NCBI RefSeq assembly: GCF_000520015.2
Contig: NZ_CP007044.2
Location: 3,286,001-3,350,000 of the forward strand
Direction of reading: 5' to 3'
From: Chania multitudinisentens RB-25
GTDB lineage: Bacteria > Pseudomonadota > Gammaproteobacteria > Enterobacterales > Enterobacteriaceae
DNA length: 64,000 nt
Shown here: positions 32,568 to 41,180 of the stretch, piece after piece
Numbering within the stretch: position 1 is the first letter of the stretch
Layout of the letters: each line of letters opens with the position of its first letter
Notes under the pieces: model-generated
Databases searched by the model: none
What the model saw: the letters and a program-made list of their open reading frames with translations, nothing else
What the model was told of the DNA's origin: nothing
Translations under genes and position numbers: made by a program

Positions 32568-34457
32568 ATGCACAATTATCCACTTTCCAAAATAGCAAAA
32601 TTGACCACATTGGTTCTGGTGACAGGAGTGCTGTTCGGTTGTGATTCGAGTGTGACAACCAATAAGAGCGGCGGTAATGAGAACACGGATAAGATATCCT
32701 ATTCCCCTTTGTATAAGTATGTGAAAAACAGTGACGGGGGCTATGGCTACGATGTTAATAGCCCAGTCGAACTGTATAAAGGAGCCAATCAGTTTATCAC
32801 GATCCCGGATAGCTACATTGCACCGAAGCAGGCTTTCAGAAGCACCTGGGTTGCCACCATCAATAATCTCAACATGCCGTTTGTTAACAGCGAGCAAGCC
32901 TTTAAACAAACCTACCTGAATATATTGGACAGATTCAGCGCACTGAATATGAATGCGATGATTTTCCAAATACGCCCGATGCTGGATGCGTATTATTTCT
33001 CAGAGCTGAATCCCTGGTCGCAGTTCCTCAGCGGTAGACAAGGCCAAGATCCCGGATATGATCCCCTGACGTGGATGGTTGAACAGACTCATCAGCGCGG
33101 TATGGAATATCATGCCTGGTTTAACCCCTATCGGGTGACTAACACCAAGATCAGCAGCCTGCTAAAGGATAGCGAACCGGGGTTGTCTACCGAGGAAATC
33201 CTGGCTTTAAGTACGGAGCAGCAGATTGAGCATCTGGTGAGTGCTGGGATCCTGTCGGCAGATAATTTTGCGGCGAAAAACCCACAATGGGTGCTGAGTT
33301 TTGACGAAAAGCTGTTTTTAAACCCGGCTATCCCTGAAGTTATTGATCATGTGGTGGATACCGTTGAAGAAGTGGTGCGCCGTTATGATGTTGATGCCAT
33401 CCATTTCGATGATTATTTTTACCCGTACCGCATTACGGTGAACGGCGTTAATGTGCAGTTTGGTGAAAAAGGTGAAGATAGAGCAGCATTTGAGGCGTAT
33501 GGCCTGATTAATAATCAGTATCCCGATACACCGCAAGGGATTGAAGATTGGCGGCGCGATAATATCACCCAGTTGATTAGCCGCGTGCAAAATGTGATCA
33601 CCGAGCATAACCAGGCGCAGGGCACAGCGGTGCAGTTTGGCATCAGCCCGTTTGGGATCTGGGAGCATAAAGAGCGCAACGAACTGGGTTCCAATACGCC
33701 GATCAGTTCTTCTCAGTCATACAGCGGCAGCATTTATGCCGACACCCGGCTGTGGATCAAAGATGAGTTGATTGACTATGTTGTTCCACAGATTTACTGG
33801 AGTTTTGATCAAGCTGCCGCCCCTTATGGCGAACTGACCCAGTGGTGGAATGAGCAGATGGAAGGTTCACGTACACAGCTCTACATCGGCCATGCCAATT
33901 ATAAGCATGTTTCTAACGGATCTTTCGATCCTGCCTGGATGAACCCGGAAGAGATCCCTAATCAGCTACGTTACAACCAGGAACTCAGCCACGTTGCCGG
34001 CAGTGTTTTCTTCAGTTACAACGATCTGCTGGTTTCTGATGTTACGCTACAACCGGAGGCGCGGCAGGCGGCCTACGGCGCGAAGAACGCCGCTATTGCT
34101 CTGTTATCAGCAAATTACCTCAGCACCCCAACGCTCCCGCCGAGCAAACCCTGGTTAGATCACTATGTGACGACGTTGCCACAGAAGGCCCACTTCGTCT
34201 CTGGCAGTAAAACGGCGTTTAGTTGGTCGGATAGCCCAGAGAACGATACGCGCTACTATGTGATTTATCGCGGCAGCGGTAAACCCAGCGCTATTTCCGC
34301 CGATCCAAAGAATATCATTGCCAAAATCTGGCGGGGAAGCAGCAATAATTTCAGCTATCAGGACAGCAGCAGTTTGGATAAAGGCTATACCTATCTGATC
34401 AGTGCAATTGATGCAGCACAGAATGAAACCGCCCCAGTGACTGTAACGGCCAACTGA
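32568..34457 (+). CDS. GHL10 (DUF187) glycosidase-like lipoprotein, DigH/YngK-like
   Basis: 629 residues; start at 32568 after TAAGGA. Lipobox LFGC puts the lipidated residue at Cys25; Asp26 at +2 is the classical signal to stay in the inner membrane. Residues ~95-430 are a GHL10 barrel: AFRSTWVATINNLNMP, AMIFQIRPMLDAYYFSELNP, GMEYHAWFNPYR, DAIHFDDYFYPY and FGISPFGIWEHKERN. E. coli DigH (YddW) of this family cleaves peptidoglycan glycan lacking stem peptides. The last ~100 residues look like a fibronectin-type or similar beta domain (RYYVIYRGSGKPSAI). With the GH3 exoglycosidase it could form an endo-plus-exo pair. Confidence 0.85.
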   Translation: MHNYPLSKIAKLTTLVLVTGVLFGCDSSVTTNKSGGNENTDKISYSPLYKYVKNSDGGYGYDVNSPVELYKGANQFITIPDSYIAPKQAFRSTWVATINNLNMPFVNSEQAFKQTYLNILDRFSALNMNAMIFQIRPMLDAYYFSELNPWSQFLSGRQGQDPGYDPLTWMVEQTHQRGMEYHAWFNPYRVTNTKISSLLKDSEPGLSTEEILALSTEQQIEHLVSAGILSADNFAAKNPQWVLSFDEKLFLNPAIPEVIDHVVDTVEEVVRRYDVDAIHFDDYFYPYRITVNGVNVQFGEKGEDRAAFEAYGLINNQYPDTPQGIEDWRRDNITQLISRVQNVITEHNQAQGTAVQFGISPFGIWEHKERNELGSNTPISSSQSYSGSIYADTRLWIKDELIDYVVPQIYWSFDQAAAPYGELTQWWNEQMEGSRTQLYIGHANYKHVSNGSFDPAWMNPEEIPNQLRYNQELSHVAGSVFFSYNDLLVSDVTLQPEARQAAYGAKNAAIALLSANYLSTPTLPPSKPWLDHYVTTLPQKAHFVSGSKTAFSWSDSPENDTRYYVIYRGSGKPSAISADPKNIIAKIWRGSSNNFSYQDSSSLDKGYTYLISAIDAAQNETAPVTVTAN

Positions 34458-34507
34458 CCTTTTAGCTGGTGCGGTAATTGTAAAATTTTTTGCGATATCA
34501 TAAGACT

Positions 34508-34535
34508 AAAAATCCACGCGGCTGCGTGGATTTTT
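34508..34535. terminator. Bidirectional rho-independent terminator
   Basis: AAAAATCCACGC and GCGTGGATTTTT form a 12-bp stem with loop GGCT and an A run/T run on either side. Ends the GH3-porin-GHL10 operon. Confidence 0.85.
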
Positions 34536-34622
34536 GGTATTTCAGACCGCTGACAAAGTCAGAGACACCATAAAACTTGGCACACTCAAATTAGCTGTTG
34601 GTAACATGTTCTTATTTCACGT

Positions 34623-35102
34623 TCAGCGGTTACCGTCAGTGCGTGCTGGTGCGGGACTGGCGGTAATTTTAATATAATGCTTCAGTGCTACGGGGCGTGA
34701 AACGCCACGTGGATCTTTGGAAAATGGGAGTTTCATAAAGGGTTTTGCAGGTATTTCAACCCGCCACGTTGTATCGCCAATAAAGCTGAACTCAACTGCT
34801 TCCGGAAATATGCGCAGGTCGGAAAAAGACCCCGTCAGGTATGCGCCGCCCAGTGTTAGCATCTCTTTCACACCAGCATTCAGATCGATCAGTGCGATGT
34901 TGAGTATTTCTTCATAAGGCACATCATCGGTTAGAAATAACAACAGATGTTTGTCATCCACCTGAATCGCCGCTTCTACAACCTGCACAGGAACGGTGAT
35001 TCCCGTACCTTTCTCTGCAACAGCAATCTCATACTTCCCTATAGCCGCAGACGTTGGTTCTTGTTTGAATTGTAGCGTTACGTTATCAAGTTGTTTAAGC
35101 AT
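34623..35102 (-). CDS. Protein of unknown function
   Basis: 159 residues from the ATG at 35102, which has GGAG seven bases upstream. The open frame runs on to 35297, but that part overlaps a coding-looking fragment on the other strand and reads like noise. The protein (MLKQLDNVTLQFKQEPTSAA...) is mostly beta by pattern, with no membrane segment or cysteine, and ends with a loose tail (SPAPARTDGNR). I do not recognise it. Lying at the left edge of the island it may be island cargo, for example an immunity-like protein, but nothing in it proves that. Confidence 0.55.
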   Translation of the reverse strand: MLKQLDNVTLQFKQEPTSAAIGKYEIAVAEKGTGITVPVQVVEAAIQVDDKHLLLFLTDDVPYEEILNIALIDLNAGVKEMLTLGGAYLTGSFSDLRIFPEAVEFSFIGDTTWRVEIPAKPFMKLPFSKDPRGVSRPVALKHYIKITASPAPARTDGNR

Positions 35103-35213
35103 TACCCAGCTCCAAGAGCCCGCTAATTTCCATGTGGCAAGCGCGCCGCTGACAAAAGTGCCAATAACCATACAGGGAACATAATCAGTATGTCGGAAGA
35201 TCTCTAAAAGTGA

Positions 35214-35348
35214 ATGGTTCGTTTTACCGGGATACTTACAGAACATGCTGGGTTTGTGTGTAGGTGGAAAATTGATGTGAAGCAGGATTGGCGGCATCCG
35301 TATTTGGTGATTGTGCTGAAGGATGAGACAGGTTGTAGTCAGAATTAG
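35214..35348 (+). pseudogene. Short coding-looking fragment, 44 codons
   Basis: ATG at 35214 to TAG at 35346-35348 encodes MVRFTGILTEHAGF then VCRWKIDVKQDWRHPYLVIV and LKDETGCSQN. The composition looks like real protein, and a stop codon sits directly before the ATG, so it is either a very small gene or the tail of a lost one. No clear ribosome site. It overlaps the 5' extension of the minus-strand gene. Confidence 0.3.
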
Positions 35349-35447
35349 AGTCAGATCACTATTTATTGTTAAAAGTAAATAGAAACATCATATGCATGAT
35401 GCTATAAAATAAAGCGAACTGGCTGATAAAATTATGAAAAATTAATT

Positions 35448-37103
35448 ATGAGTAAACTTAAGGATTTAGTAAGATATGGTTATTTTCCTATCCAGCTCCC
35501 CCCTGCTTTTAGCAGTACTTCGTTTGCACAAGCCTTACCAAAAATAGAAACCATATGGAAAAGTAGTCGGTATATCCCAACAAAGGTTGAAAAATATTCC
35601 GTAGCACGGTCATCTTATTTTAGAAGAATAACAAGCATTGTAAATCCTATTGGATATTATTTCGTTGCTAATGAAATTGCTAGTCATTGGAGCAAGATAG
35701 AGAAGCATTATAGAAAAAGTAATATTTCGTTGAGTAAACCCAAAATTGAACCAAATATTAGAGCGATAAAAATTAGTAAATTTAATGAACTTTATGAAGC
35801 AAAAATTGAAAGATCATCTGGATACAAATATGCGTTAATAACTGATATAACTGGTTTTTTTCCGTCAATATATACTCATTCTATACCATGGGCTTTGCAT
35901 ACCAAAGATATAGCTAAAAAAAATCAAGCTAAGACAGATGAGTTTTTTGGCAATTGTATTGATGGAAAGTCAATGGGTTTACAAGATCGCCAAACTATGG
36001 GAATTCCGATTGGGCCAGATACGTCACATATAATTTCTGAAATGATAGGAACTGCAATTGATAAAGAACTTTTTGATGCATTAGGCCATTGGCCTGCGGG
36101 TTTTAGATATGTTGATGATTTTTATTTATTTTTTAATATGCGTGATGAGGCTGAAAAAGTTCTTGCGTTATTAACTAAAATAATTAGTAGTTATGAGCTA
36201 CAGATAAATGCATCTAAAACAAAAATAATTGAAGTTAAAGAGTTAGTTGAAGAATCATGGAAATATAATATAAAAAAATTAAGTGTTTCACATGAGAAAC
36301 ATTCGCAGAGAAATGATATACATAATTATTTTGAAGTTATTTTTAACCTAGAGCAAAAATTTAAAGATGAAAGTATTATTAAATATGCCCTAAAACAAAT
36401 AAGCTCATCAATTATAAAAAAAAGCAATTGGTCTATATTTGAAGCCTATTTGTTTAAATGTGGCTATGGTTTTCCAAATACACTTCAAGTTATAACTAAT
36501 ATATTAATCACTTATTATAATTTAAGCTATCAAATAAATAAAAAAGCCGTTGAGAGATTTTGTAATAATTTAATCATGTCTCATGCAATTGCAGATCACC
36601 ATGGAGAAGTATCTTGGCTTTTATGGTTATGTAAAGAATTGCATATTGAAATAAAAAGAGAGGCTGTTAGAGAAATAGAACAAATGTCTAGCTCTGTGTG
36701 TAAGCTTATTATACTTGATTTATATCATTCAAAGATCATTAAGCATTCCATACTTACTGATAAGTTAAAAAATTTATGTAAAAAAGACAACTTATACTCA
36801 TCCGATTGGCTTCTTACATATGAAGCTGGTAGACGGCTTTGGCTAAAAAATAATAATACGAACTTTATAAAAGAATCAGATTTTTTTAAAGATTTACTTG
36901 AGAATAATGTTTATTTTTATGATGACAGTCTAAAAAGTAAACCTATTTTTAATTTTAAAAATGAAATGCATGACTCCGAAAGTATGGGGGATATTTTTGA
37001 TAGTGATGTAGATATAAGTAATCACTTTATTTTTGATGAGGTAGATGATGAGTATTTTGACGAATCAACAGATGATCAAATTTTAGATTCGGAAGTTATA
37101 TGA
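35448..37103 (+). CDS. Reverse transcriptase, candidate defence-associated RT (UG/DRT/Abi group)
   Basis: 551 residues, strikingly AT-rich compared with its neighbours. RT palm motifs are intact: motif A with Asp133 (ITDITGFFPSIYTH), motif B TMGIPIGPDTSHII (183-196) and motif C FRYVDDFYLFF with Asp223-Asp224. There is no maturase, endonuclease or retron-type C-terminus; instead about 260 residues of helix-rich sequence follow and the chain ends in a very acidic tail (DIFDSDVDISN...EVDDEYFDES). This layout fits group UG/Abi-like RTs, several of which (DRT, AbiA, AbiK) defend against phages. I cannot assign the exact subtype. It lies in an island with a broken integrase; the ncRNA some DRTs use could be in the flanks (35349-35447 or 37104-37490). 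Confidence 0.85.
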   Translation: MSKLKDLVRYGYFPIQLPPAFSSTSFAQALPKIETIWKSSRYIPTKVEKYSVARSSYFRRITSIVNPIGYYFVANEIASHWSKIEKHYRKSNISLSKPKIEPNIRAIKISKFNELYEAKIERSSGYKYALITDITGFFPSIYTHSIPWALHTKDIAKKNQAKTDEFFGNCIDGKSMGLQDRQTMGIPIGPDTSHIISEMIGTAIDKELFDALGHWPAGFRYVDDFYLFFNMRDEAEKVLALLTKIISSYELQINASKTKIIEVKELVEESWKYNIKKLSVSHEKHSQRNDIHNYFEVIFNLEQKFKDESIIKYALKQISSSIIKKSNWSIFEAYLFKCGYGFPNTLQVITNILITYYNLSYQINKKAVERFCNNLIMSHAIADHHGEVSWLLWLCKELHIEIKREAVREIEQMSSSVCKLIILDLYHSKIIKHSILTDKLKNLCKKDNLYSSDWLLTYEAGRRLWLKNNNTNFIKESDFFKDLLENNVYFYDDSLKSKPIFNFKNEMHDSESMGDIFDSDVDISNHFIFDEVDDEYFDESTDDQILDSEVI

Positions 37104-37497
37104 TATAAATGAAACTTAATTAATATTAATTTAATCAGATAACTAATAATGTAAGTTTTTTAGAAATAGTGTATTTATTTCTTATACTCATCATTGTACT
37201 CACTTTGACTTACGTGTTCATCTAAGGCTAGCTACCACAACACCTGTTTATCCATTTTGGACCAATGTCGCCGAGATGACTGTGTTGCCGGGGCCATTTA
37301 CCTGATATGTACTCCATACATTCAAACACAATCAGTCCGCAGGGTTACCTAGGGCTCAATACGTGCCGTGACGGTTCGTCTGCACAAAGGGGAATGTGGT
37401 CTTTTTTTGTATCGCATTATGTGCTAGGTCAATAGTAAGGGCCTGACAAAAATTGTGGACTCTTATCATTGCTTATATGATGTCGTGAAAAGTGCTG
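37104..37497. other. Intergenic region with integrase-type repeat
   Basis: 394 bases. The left part is AT-rich and carries the GTACTCA-type repeat at 37183-37210; from 37215 the base composition changes sharply to ~50 percent GC, marking a junction. Minus-strand codons at about 37330-37220 read CMEYISGKWPRQHSHLGDIG, which looks protein-like but I could not place it; it may be a transposase relic. No RNA gene recognised. Confidence 0.4.
37183..37210. repeat. Putative integrase site, left copy
   Basis: TATACTCATC-ATT-GTACTCACTTTGACT. It aligns with 39939-39967 (TGTACTCATC-CAC-GTACTCATTTTTGACT), the sequence just upstream of the integrase start, with only a few changes and one extra T. Possible att or arm-type site. 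Confidence 0.5.
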
Positions 37498-37704
37498 ATG
37501 TCACAACAGGATGACAAGCAGATGTCAAAGGCAAGACGCTCGAAGCGCCCTGAAACCGATGAAGAACGTGAAGCATTAATTTCTACCCTGCATCAGGATA
37601 TTGCCCGGTCAAAAGCACGAACACTTGGTGGTTCCTTCTTTCTAGATAAGCCGGTTGCACACCTTGATGATCTAAACAGGGTAGCGATGATGGATATTTT
37701 TTGA
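37498..37704 (+). CDS. Small hypothetical protein, first of a coupled pair
   Basis: 68 residues from the ATG at 37498, or 60 from the one at 37522 (AGGATGACAAGCAG upstream). Basic and acidic N-terminal part (MSKARRSKRPETDEEREALI) that is probably helical, then SKARTLGGSFFLDKPVAHLD. No known family. Its stop is directly followed by the next ATG, as in translationally coupled pairs. Small coupled genes on islands are sometimes toxin-antitoxin pairs, but no specific motif supports that here. Confidence 0.4.
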   Translation: MSQQDDKQMSKARRSKRPETDEEREALISTLHQDIARSKARTLGGSFFLDKPVAHLDDLNRVAMMDIF

Positions 37705-37893
37705 ATGCTCACAGCTAGTGAACCGGGTATGAATCTTGTCCTTACGACTGCAAGCAACGGTTTAAGACGGTACTTACGACAGAAATTCTCATCGGAATCC
37801 TGCAAAGACAATTTGAGGGTTATTACCCTTGAGGGGAGCTACTGCGTCTTACAGTTAAATAAAACAACTCATGACGATAGCAATAGCGTATAA
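37705..37893 (+). CDS. Small hypothetical protein, second of a coupled pair
   Basis: 62 residues. The ATG follows the previous TGA without a gap. Sequence MLTASEPGMNLVLTTASNGL then RRYLRQKFSSESCKDNLRVI; no known family. Followed after 30 bases by the membrane protein gene, so the three may share one transcript. Confidence 0.35.
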   Translation: MLTASEPGMNLVLTTASNGLRRYLRQKFSSESCKDNLRVITLEGSYCVLQLNKTTHDDSNSV

Positions 37894-37923
37894 ACGTGAG
37901 TAAACAATAGGATGAACGACGGT

Positions 37924-39147
37924 ATGACCAATTATACGGATGTAACGGTGAAAGCGCAGAATGCCGGACCTGGCCTCTGTTTTTTGTTGTTGTTAGCTGT
38001 TTGGGCTGGCGTGTTTTTCATACCGGAAGCTATTTTTCTTGTTATTCCCGGGATGATTGGTTTTGCATTTCTGTTTTTTATTTACTATCTGGTATCAGAA
38101 GGGCACCTTGCGGGTATTCTGGGCGGGATCATTGTCAGTGTCATTTTCATGGCGATCGCCGCTGCGATCCCCGTTATTGGGTGGATAATCCTAGGATGCT
38201 GGATACTGTATAACATCGCGAGGGCATTTGAGAGCATTCAAAATTTGCTGCCGGATACCCTGCTGAGCGCTGCGTTATATGCCAGCCTCTTAATTCCCGT
38301 CATCTATCAGTTTAATTATTACGGTAATAGCAATATGTTGCTGACGATAGGATGCGGTATTGTTTACTTTTTCGCGGCAGCGGGATGTACCGTGCGTATC
38401 AGCGATCGTTCGGATACGCCAAAACATAGTCTGTTTCTCTTCTCCGTTATGTTGCTATCTGTACCAATGATTGTGCTGTTGTTTGCGTCTATTGTCGCCT
38501 CGCTGCGTGCTGCATTCCAGACGAGCTTAGTAAAAACGACCGCGAAACTTCCCCAATCGGTGAGAGGATACACCACCGCGCGAGGAATTGTCGTTGCCGA
38601 CTACACTCGCAGCGTTACCCAAACAGTGGTCACTTCCACGATCGTTCCCGGAGCTGGAACCATGGGCGTATCGTTAGCCAGTTCATTGGCTGAATTAAGC
38701 ACCACTGCTGATGAACAGCCCGTCAATCGGTTGAATCATGAAAAAGAACAGCGCTATGTGACGCACAAAGATCATCACTTTTATCGTTACGATGGATTAA
38801 ATGATAAAAAAATCGGTAATTTTATTCAGGCTGTTGCCGCTGCGAGAACATTGCCAGTTCTTAACCAAGAGGATGTCCTTGTTTACTTTGATGAAACGCT
38901 GATAGGGAAAGGCGATCGTGGCGTAGTGCTAACCGATGAGGCTATCTATTGTTTACCGGGCATGTTTGAGGATGAAAAGAAATTCTTCACGCGGTTCAGT
39001 AATATTGAGAAGGTCACTTTTTCAGGTGCGTTGAATAAACAAATCACACTATGGCTGAAAGATGGGAAAAAACAGAAAATCACGCTGACGCAATCCAACG
39101 CCGGTGCGAAAAAAGTCTTCGAGATGATTGAACTGGCGATTGCTTGA
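37924..39147 (+). CDS. Multi-pass membrane protein with C-terminal PH-like domain
   Basis: 407 residues (ATG at 37924; the ATG at 37912 lies on the AGGA). Six or so hydrophobic segments fill residues 15-200 (LCFLLLLAVWAGVFFI, GILGGIIVSVIFMAIAAAIP). A soluble part follows; its last ~110 residues (VLVYFDETLIGKGDRGVVLT, then YCLPGMFEDEKKFFTRFSNI) look like a bacterial PH-like fold that reads a membrane or protein partner. Similar proteins occur on islands in enterobacteria without known role. Normal GC content, unlike the RT. Confidence 0.6.
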   Translation: MTNYTDVTVKAQNAGPGLCFLLLLAVWAGVFFIPEAIFLVIPGMIGFAFLFFIYYLVSEGHLAGILGGIIVSVIFMAIAAAIPVIGWIILGCWILYNIARAFESIQNLLPDTLLSAALYASLLIPVIYQFNYYGNSNMLLTIGCGIVYFFAAAGCTVRISDRSDTPKHSLFLFSVMLLSVPMIVLLFASIVASLRAAFQTSLVKTTAKLPQSVRGYTTARGIVVADYTRSVTQTVVTSTIVPGAGTMGVSLASSLAELSTTADEQPVNRLNHEKEQRYVTHKDHHFYRYDGLNDKKIGNFIQAVAAARTLPVLNQEDVLVYFDETLIGKGDRGVVLTDEAIYCLPGMFEDEKKFFTRFSNIEKVTFSGALNKQITLWLKDGKKQKITLTQSNAGAKKVFEMIELAIA

Positions 39148-39202
39148 GAACCAGGTTCAGTGCTAGGGCGCGTTTTTCGTGTGATTCACTACAATAGTTA
39201 AC

Positions 39203-39874
39203 CTAGTATGAGCCACGACTGTTGTCAAAACAGCTTAATAACTTCCCGATTTGCTGAGGATTTAATGCCTGTTTGTGCTGTGTCTTATTGGCAGGGAGGG
39301 CCTTGCGCACAGGCCAGACAGGATCGCTATCAGCTCTAAGTGTCGCTACTGCTAACTCGAAGACTGATGAAACGGTGCGACGGGCTTCAGCAGCAACTGT
39401 CGGTGCTCCTCGTTTAGCAGTTTCCTGAAGAATTTTAAGAATGTGGTGTGGGGTGATCTCTCTGATAGGAAGCTTACCGATTGCGGGGAATACCACACGT
39501 TCAAGCATATTAAGGCGGCGCGTTTTGGTGACTTCCGCCCAGTCTTTCATTTGCAACCACTCTTTGGCGATAAGCTCAAAGGTGTTGGATGCGTCGTTGA
39601 CCTTGCGGATTTTGTCTAGTTGACGTGCTTGCACCGGGTTTATTCTCTCGGCGACTTGCTTACGCGCTTGCTCGCATTTCTCGCGGGCTTCGGCAAGTTT
39701 GACCGTCGGGTATTCACCTAACGCAAACATGCTGGATTTACCGTTGAGTTTAAACCGATAGCGCCATGCCTTTTTGCCATTGGGTTTCACTTCGAGGTAG
39801 AGGCCATTGAAATCATTGAGCCGATAGAGTTTTTCTTTCGGCTTGGCTGTGCGGCATTGCGTATCAGTGAGCAT
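39203..39874 (-). pseudogene. Truncated P4-type tyrosine integrase
   Basis: 223 codons: the N-terminal DUF4102 arm-binding domain (MLTDTQCRTAKPKEKLYRLN, ALGEYPTVKLAEAREK) and the core-binding domain are intact, but the frame ends at FDNSRGSY followed by TAG. The three codons after the stop read Val-Asn-Tyr, as the family would continue, and then similarity is lost. The catalytic domain with the R-H-R-Y residues (about 180 more residues) is gone, so the protein cannot recombine DNA. It faces away from the island cargo and starts close to the GTACTCA repeats, as integrase genes do beside their att site. Confidence 0.85.
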
Positions 39875-39904
39875 AACGGGACCTTGTTTATTTATTATAC
39901 CGTT

Positions 39905-39967
39905 ACTGTACTCACTTAAAATGAAGATGAAAGAATGTTGTACTCATCCACGTACTCATTTTTGACT
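39905..39967. repeat. GTACTCA repeats upstream of integrase (putative att/arm sites)
   Basis: Three copies of GTACTCA: 39908-39914, 39940-39946 and 39952-39958. The last two with flanks match the copy at 37183-37210. They lie 30-90 bases upstream of the integrase start. Confidence 0.5.
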
Positions 39968-40004
39968 GCGTTATTACGAGATGAGTTGAGACTCTGTGAA
40001 ATGA

Positions 40005-40030
40005 AAAATCCATGCAATTGCATGGATTTT
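40005..40030. terminator. Palindromic terminator downstream of ychF
   Basis: AAAATCCATGCAATTGCATGGATTTT is a perfect 26-base palindrome after the ychF stop side, with A and T runs at the ends. Its stem is close to the hairpin at 34508-34535 on the other side of the island. Confidence 0.7.
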
Positions 40031-40088
40031 ATAGGATTTTCTGATTCCAATGAGATTTGCTGAAACCTCATGAGACAATAGAAGCTAT

Positions 40089-41180
40089 TTAGACGTTAAA
40101 CAAGAAATTCATCACGTCGCCATCTTTGACGATATAGTCTTTACCTTCTGAGCGCATTTTTCCGGCTTCTTTGGCGCCTTGTTCACCTTTGTAGGTGATA
40201 AAGTCTTCAAAAGAGATGGTTTGTGCGCGGATAAAACCTTTTTCAAAATCGGTGTGGATCTTGCCTGCGGCCTGTGGCGCGGTCGCCCCAACCGGAATTG
40301 TCCAGGCGCGCACTTCTTTCACGCCTGCGGTGAAGTAGGTTTGCAGATTCAGCAGTTGGTAACCTGCGCGGATCACACGGTTCAAACCAGGCTCTTCCAA
40401 GCCTAACTCTGCCATGAATTCAGCACGGTCTTCATCTTCCAGTTCGGCGATATCAGACTCAACAGCAGCACACACCGCGACCACCACAGAACCTTCCGCT
40501 GCCGCAATTTCACGCACTTTATCCAGATATGGATTATTTTCGAAACCGTCTTCATTGACGTTAGCGATGTACATGGTGGGCTTCAGTGTCAGAAAGCTCA
40601 GGTAACGGATAGCTGCTTTATCTTCGCTGGTCAGGTCAAGAGCCCGCAGCATGCCGGCGTTTTCCAAATGTGGCAGGCATTTCTCCAACGCAGCCAGTTC
40701 TGCTTTGGCGTCTTTATCGCCACCTTTAGCTTTCTTTTGTACACGGTGAATAGCACGTTCACAGGTTTCAAGATCAGAAAGCGCCAGTTCAGTATTGATC
40801 ACATCAATATCGTCGGCAGGGTCAACTTTGTTATTCACATGAATAATATTGTCGTTTTCAAAACAGCGCACGACGTGGCCGATAGCTTCTGTTTCACGGA
40901 TATTGGTCAAGAACTGATTACCCAGGCCCTCACCTTTGGAGGCCCCTTTTACTAACCCCGCGATATCAACGAACTCCATAGTCGTTGGCAGGATGCGCTG
41001 GGGTTTGACAATCTTGGCCAACTGATCCAGACGAGCATCGGGCATCGGTACCACACCTGTGTTAGGTTCAATGGTACAGAACGGGAAGTTGGCTGCTTCA
41101 ATACCCGCTTTGGTCAATGCGTTAAACAGAGTGGATTTGCCAACATTAGGCAGGCCGACGATACCGCATTTGAATCCCAT
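40089..41180 (-). CDS. ychF: YchF ribosome-associated ATPase (Obg family)
   Basis: 363 residues, as in E. coli. P-loop GLPNVGKSTLFNAL at residues 8-21, TMEFVDIAGLVKGASKGEGL as switch region, and a C-terminal TGS domain (AWTIPVGATAPQAAGKIHTD, ending NFLFNV). The N-x-x-E in place of the usual NKxD makes it prefer ATP. It binds ribosomes and modulates translation under oxidative stress. Next to pth as in E. coli, but with an unusual ~800-base gap here. Confidence 0.96.
   Translation of the reverse strand: MGFKCGIVGLPNVGKSTLFNALTKAGIEAANFPFCTIEPNTGVVPMPDARLDQLAKIVKPQRILPTTMEFVDIAGLVKGASKGEGLGNQFLTNIRETEAIGHVVRCFENDNIIHVNNKVDPADDIDVINTELALSDLETCERAIHRVQKKAKGGDKDAKAELAALEKCLPHLENAGMLRALDLTSEDKAAIRYLSFLTLKPTMYIANVNEDGFENNPYLDKVREIAAAEGSVVVAVCAAVESDIAELEDEDRAEFMAELGLEEPGLNRVIRAGYQLLNLQTYFTAGVKEVRAWTIPVGATAPQAAGKIHTDFEKGFIRAQTISFEDFITYKGEQGAKEAGKMRSEGKDYIVKDGDVMNFLFNV

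Noticed and set aside
35103..35297. 65-codon N-terminal extension of the unknown minus-strand gene
   Set aside because: Overlaps a coding-looking plus-strand fragment; the ATG at 35102 has GGAG at the right distance.
35448..37103. Retron or group II intron for the reverse transcriptase
   Set aside because: No maturase or endonuclease domain, no intron RNA motifs and no retron-type short RT layout; no msr-msd-like structure seen upstream.
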